From JAICWP01 sp035935775 (GTDB lineage Bacteria > Acidobacteriota > Terriglobia > Terriglobales > Acidobacteriaceae), in the NCBI GenBank assembly GCA_035935775.1, contig DASYWT010000005.1, positions 1 to 6,894 of the forward strand: a DNA stretch of 6,894 bases, read 5' to 3'. Under the pieces are notes generated by a model, which saw nothing but the letters and a program-made list of their open reading frames with translations, did no database searches and had not been told where the DNA came from. Below, piece by piece: positions 5,900-6,894 of the stretch; the stretch's first letter is position 1; every line of letters begins with the position of its first letter. The translations under genes and the position numbers were made by a program.

Positions 5900-5934
5900 G
5901 CCCCACTCAAGCCCGCTTTTGGCTTGAGTGGGGC
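5900..5934. repeat. Hairpin repeat family B, copy 2
   Basis: GCCCCACTCAAGCC (5900-5913) pairs perfectly over 14 bp with GGCTTGAGTGGGGC (5921-5934); the loop is CGCTTTT. A worn half-arm TTCGAGTGG lies just before it (5886-5894). The hairpin ends six bases from the stop codon of the minus-strand reductase gene, so it would form the 3' end of that mRNA, but no T-tract follows on either strand. Confidence 0.88.
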
Positions 5935-5940
5935 AGTCCC

Positions 5941-6552
5941 TCACTTGTTCTTCGATCGTGCCTTCTTCCTTCTACTTTTCCCTTTTTTTCGCGGAGTGGT
6001 ATTCCCATTGCTCTGCCCAGTCTTCACTGTTCCGCCAACTTCGTATTCGCTCTGTACCAGGCCTCCGCCATAGCAGCGCGTCGCCACGTGGCGCAAACTG
6101 ATGTCGCGCGGCACCGGACCGAACAACGGAATGCCTGATCCGATCAGTACTGGCACCCGTGTGATCACCATACGGTTGATCACTCCCGCCGCCAGGAATC
6201 GTTGGATCGTGATACCGCCGTCTATATAGGCATGTTTGAATCCGCGCGCCTTGAGCTGGGCCGCAATTGCGCGCGGTTCGCCCGCCATCTGCTCGACTAC
6301 CCCGCCTTTGACGGATGAGAAATCAAGCGGGCGGCTGCTCAGCACCACCACCGGCTTCTTGCCATAGGCCCATTTCCCGAAGGTCAGCACCACCTCGAAG
6401 GTTTTACGTCCTATAACCAGAACATCCACGCTGCCATAGAACTCTTCAAAGCCGTGCGGCTCCTGCCCGCCGGCATCCCGGAAGTCGAGCGCGTGGTTGG
6501 GCCGGGCAAGAAAGCCATCCACACTCACCCCGCAGAAAACCGAGAGCTTCAT
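5941..6552 (-). CDS. Dihydrofolate reductase-family (RibD C-terminal domain) protein with basic C-terminal tail
   Basis: This 203-residue cytoplasmic protein resembles the stand-alone YyaP/YwjB-type reductases, NADPH-dependent oxidoreductases related to the RibD reductase domain whose natural substrates are mostly unknown. Core features in order are MKLSVFCGVSVDGFLA (1-16), the cofactor-binding VIGRKTFE (46-53), AYIDGGITIQRFL (108-120) and ITRVPVLIGSGIPLF (130-144). The core ends near residue 176. The rest is odd: residues 188-203 contain 11 Lys/Arg in 16 positions, a disordered-looking nucleic-acid-binding or solubility-type tail that this family normally lacks. It is probably not the folate-pathway FolA, which it matches poorly outside the cofactor site. 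The start has GAGGA seven bases upstream. The gene is convergent with the permease and is flanked on both sides by family B hairpins. Confidence 0.85.
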   Translation of the reverse strand: MKLSVFCGVSVDGFLARPNHALDFRDAGGQEPHGFEEFYGSVDVLVIGRKTFEVVLTFGKWAYGKKPVVVLSSRPLDFSSVKGGVVEQMAGEPRAIAAQLKARGFKHAYIDGGITIQRFLAAGVINRMVITRVPVLIGSGIPLFGPVPRDISLRHVATRCYGGGLVQSEYEVGGTVKTGQSNGNTTPRKKGKSRRKKARSKNK

Positions 6553-6564
6553 GAGGATATCCTC
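6553..6564 (-). promoter_or_regulatory. Palindromic ribosome binding site of the reductase gene
   Basis: GAGGATATCCTC, directly before the ATG on the minus strand, is a perfect 12-bp palindrome containing the Shine-Dalgarno GAGGA. In the mRNA GAGG could pair with CCUC around an AUAU loop; four base pairs is too short for a confident regulatory claim. Confidence 0.45.
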
Positions 6565-6669
6565 GCCCCGCAGACTCTACGCCAAATCGCCGCTGAGTTC
6601 CACACAGGGAGCTATACCCTCATCTAAAGGAGCACGGCTGGCCATCTATGACACGATCGGACGGGTTAT

Positions 6670-6684
6670 CCACTCAAGCAAAAA
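6670..6684. repeat. Family B half-site
   Basis: CCACTCAAGCAAAAA is identical over 15 bases to the left arm and loop of copy 4 (6868-6882), but the expected right arm is not preserved after it. It looks like an eroded copy in the copy-4 orientation. Confidence 0.7.
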
Positions 6685-6773
6685 TTCCCCTGCGTGGGTT
6701 TGCGAGCGCCCCACATTTGGCCGCCCTGAAAACCGTTCCAGTTTGCTGCGAAGGACAGCCCACGTATCCACGG

Positions 6774-6797
6774 TAACTAACTACCAGCTACTAACTG
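6774..6797. repeat. TAACTA/CTAACT simple-repeat tract
   Basis: The motifs TAACTAACTACC and CTACTAACTG make an imperfect low-complexity tract of ACTA units just before hairpin copy 3. It has no coding sense. Confidence 0.55.
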
Positions 6798-6803
6798 CCC
6801 TAC

Positions 6804-6846
6804 GGTGGGTGCCCCATTCAAGCCTGCTTTTGGCTCGAGTGGGGCA
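6804..6846. repeat. Hairpin repeat family B, copy 3 (diverged)
   Basis: TGCCCCATTCAAGCC (6810-6824) pairs with GGCTCGAGTGGGGCA (6832-6846) over 15 positions with one wobble and one mismatch; the loop is TGCTTTT. The flank GGTGGGTGCCCC matches the GGGTGCCCC before copy 1, and GGGGCAG after it matches copy 2, so the repeat unit is longer than the stem. Confidence 0.82.
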
Positions 6847-6867
6847 GCTTGTTAATTCCTCCCTACC

Positions 6868-6894
6868 CCACTCAAGCAAAAACCGCTTGAGTGG
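6868..6894. repeat. Hairpin repeat family B, copy 4 (inverted), at the window edge
   Basis: CCACTCAAGC (6868-6877) pairs perfectly with GCTTGAGTGG (6885-6894) around AAAAACC. Its A-rich loop is the complement of the T-rich loop in copies 1-3, so this copy is in opposite orientation. The stem reaches the last base, so the element may continue outside. Confidence 0.85.

Larger units (their letters stand above)
6553..6894. other. Gene-free region upstream of the reductase gene, to the window end
   Basis: No credible coding sequence is present in these 342 bp. A 38-codon plus-strand frame from ATG 6648 has AAAGGAG some 16 bases upstream but runs through a repeat fragment and shows no family features. 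The region must hold the reductase promoter, for which I see only a weak TATAGC on the minus strand (around 6612-6617) with no -35. The right half carries a family B half-site, a TAACTA-rich tract and two family B hairpins. Confidence 0.5.

Noticed and set aside
5827..5934. Family B hairpins as intrinsic terminators for the permease or reductase
   Set aside because: The stems are strong, but no T-tract follows the stem on either strand, and the same element occurs upstream of the reductase where a terminator is not needed.
6648..6773. Small plus-strand open frame with AAAGGAG upstream
   Set aside because: Only 38 codons, spacing to the AAAGGAG is too long, it crosses a repeat fragment and shows no recognisable pattern.
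5821..6894. CRISPR-like array from the repeated CTTGAGTGG arms
   Set aside because: The copies are irregularly spaced, separated by a whole gene, differ in orientation, and no cas gene or uniform spacers are present.

Overview
The window looks like a G+C-rich chromosomal segment of a soil-type bacterium, most likely an Acidobacteriota (Terriglobia/Koribacter-like) genome. I infer this from the coding style (GC-rich third positions), the gene content, and above all from intergenic repeats of the 'TCATCCTGAGC ... GAAGGACCT' type and 'CCCACTCAAGCC ... GGCTTGAGTGGG' hairpins, which I associate with that phylum. No phylogenetic marker gene is present, so the assignment is tentative.

Layout, left to right: (1) the C-terminal part of a GalT-family nucleotidyltransferase on the + strand, open at the left edge, followed by a possible terminator (1-667). 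(2) A 418-bp gene-free stretch filled with repeats (598-1015). (3) A minus-strand cluster, read right to left: a membrane-bound GGDEF diguanylate cyclase (1560-2453) and two tandem, clearly paralogous 50-residue membrane proteins of the lmo0937/DUF5670 type (1262-1414 and 1016-1168). A strong intrinsic terminator lies between the two small genes. Both small genes are missed by a longest-ORF view because larger spurious frames overlap them. (4) A 312-bp divergent intergenic region with repeats (2454-2765). (5) A + strand pair of secondary transporters: a sodium:solute symporter (SSF/SLC5 family, 2766-4202) and an APC/LAT-type amino acid permease (4309-5697), separated by a 106-bp gap that is mostly one repeat copy. 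(6) A minus-strand DHFR/RibD-C-domain reductase with an unusual lysine/arginine-rich tail (5941-6552), bracketed on both sides by CTTGAGTGG-type hairpins, the last of which ends exactly at the window edge.

Functionally this is an ordinary housekeeping/accessory mosaic: sugar-nucleotide metabolism, c-di-GMP signalling, small envelope proteins, solute and amino acid uptake, and an oxidoreductase. The two transporters could be co-transcribed; no other pathway link is evident. I see no CRISPR, transposase, phage, tRNA or rRNA genes and no convincing new multi-gene system. The points most worth a second look are the duplicated small membrane genes with their intercistronic terminator, the two families of interspersed palindromic repeats (one abutting the permease start, the other flanking the reductase gene), and the basic tail of the reductase.
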